Below, in pieces: positions 22,309 through 22,517 of a stretch of 22,517 bases of DNA (positions are counted from its first letter, which is position 1; each line of letters starts with the position of its first letter). The stretch is from JAVVRI01 sp036654795 (GTDB lineage Bacteria > Bacteroidota > Bacteroidia > Bacteroidales > Tannerellaceae). The notes under the pieces were generated by a model. The model saw only the letters and a program-made list of their open reading frames with translations, searched no databases and was not told the DNA's origin. The DNA is taken from the NCBI GenBank assembly GCA_036654795.1, contig JAVVRI010000023.1, positions 1-22,517 of the forward strand, given 5' to 3'. The position numbers and the translations under genes are program-made.

Positions 22309-22340
22309 CAAAGATAATTGTTAGATCGATAAGAAACAAA
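22309..22340 (-). promoter_or_regulatory. Promoter of the DUF4491 gene
   Basis: TTTG (22340-22337), exactly 20 bases, then TATCTTTG (22316-22309) on the minus strand. Both elements fit the consensus perfectly. Confidence 0.8.
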
Positions 22341-22414
22341 CTGCCGATAGATAATAGCTATCACCCGATCATTTTATTTGTGAAGAATAAGTAATCAAGC
22401 TTCAGAAGTAACCT

Positions 22415-22429
22415 AAAGGAATCTCCTTT
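22415..22429. repeat. Small hairpin AAAGGA-ATC-TCCTTT
   Basis: Six-base arms around three bases in the gene-free right end (22341-22517). There is no T-run and no function is evident. Confidence 0.3.
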
Positions 22430-22476
22430 CACAGTCATAACATCTTAACGGACTGCATATTACGGTGAAACGTGAA

Positions 22477-22507
22477 ATAAAGAGGTACTTTACGAGCACC
22501 TCCTTAT
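22477..22507 (-). terminator. Probable terminator of a gene to the right
   Basis: ATAAAGAGGT (22477-22486) faces ACCTCCTTAT (22498-22507), a 10-bp stem with one mismatch and an 11-base loop. Read on the minus strand it runs into a T-rich tract, which suits a minus-strand gene beyond the window edge. Confidence 0.45.
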
Positions 22508-22517
22508 TCAAACCATC

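Overview
The window looks like a chromosomal segment of a Bacteroidales bacterium, most likely Bacteroides or a close relative. The gene families point there: a DUF4270 lipoprotein, the GH133/GT4/GH57 glycogen trio, DUF4491, and RecF coupled to a DUF721 (DciA-like) protein. Most transcription units are also preceded by the Bacteroidota -7 element TAnnTTTG, in the best cases with a TTG/TTTG -33 element 19-20 bp upstream, and few genes carry a clear Shine-Dalgarno sequence. A 13-base run of N inside folD shows that this is a draft assembly.

Layout. The left edge (1-270) holds short repeats, perhaps the 3' end of a gene, and a terminator. On the minus strand follow tRNA-His, folD (interrupted by the N run), ffh, and a panC-panD-MATE transporter operon. 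From 5431 the plus strand carries a half-length glycogen-synthase-like protein and a DUF4270 lipoprotein. They converge, across a perfect 23-bp hairpin, on a minus-strand glycogen operon at 7747-12289: GH133 debranching enzyme, GT4 glycosyltransferase and GH57 protein. Upstream of that operon is a single-gene MNT-HEPN fusion (minus), then a 460-bp intergenic region containing four palindromes on an exact 22-bp period. Next on the plus strand come an M3 metallopeptidase and an operon of dCMP deaminase, S41 (CtpA-type) protease and 5-formyl-THF cyclo-ligase. recF and a DUF721/DciA-like gene (minus) overlap by ATGA. A divergent promoter drives a membrane-anchored TPR protein, followed by ribH, tRNA-Tyr and tRNA-Gly. 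A DUF4491 membrane protein (minus) closes the window.

How the parts fit. Most genes are core housekeeping: one-carbon/folate (folD, cyclo-ligase), nucleotides (dCMP deaminase), pantothenate (panC, panD), riboflavin (ribH), protein targeting (ffh) and replication/repair (recF, DUF721). The middle third concerns storage glucan. The debranching operon has a textbook TTTG-N20-TACATTTG promoter with a 15-bp palindrome over the expected transcription start. Its GH57 protein has Asn where the family's catalytic Asp is expected, and the GT5-like protein lacks the second half and the KTGGL motif of glycogen synthases, so the GT4 protein is the best candidate for the working synthase.

The least explained DNA is 13466-13950. 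It combines the 22-bp palindrome array, an adjacent 10-bp inverted repeat and a neighbouring MNT-HEPN gene, and is the best place to look for something undescribed.
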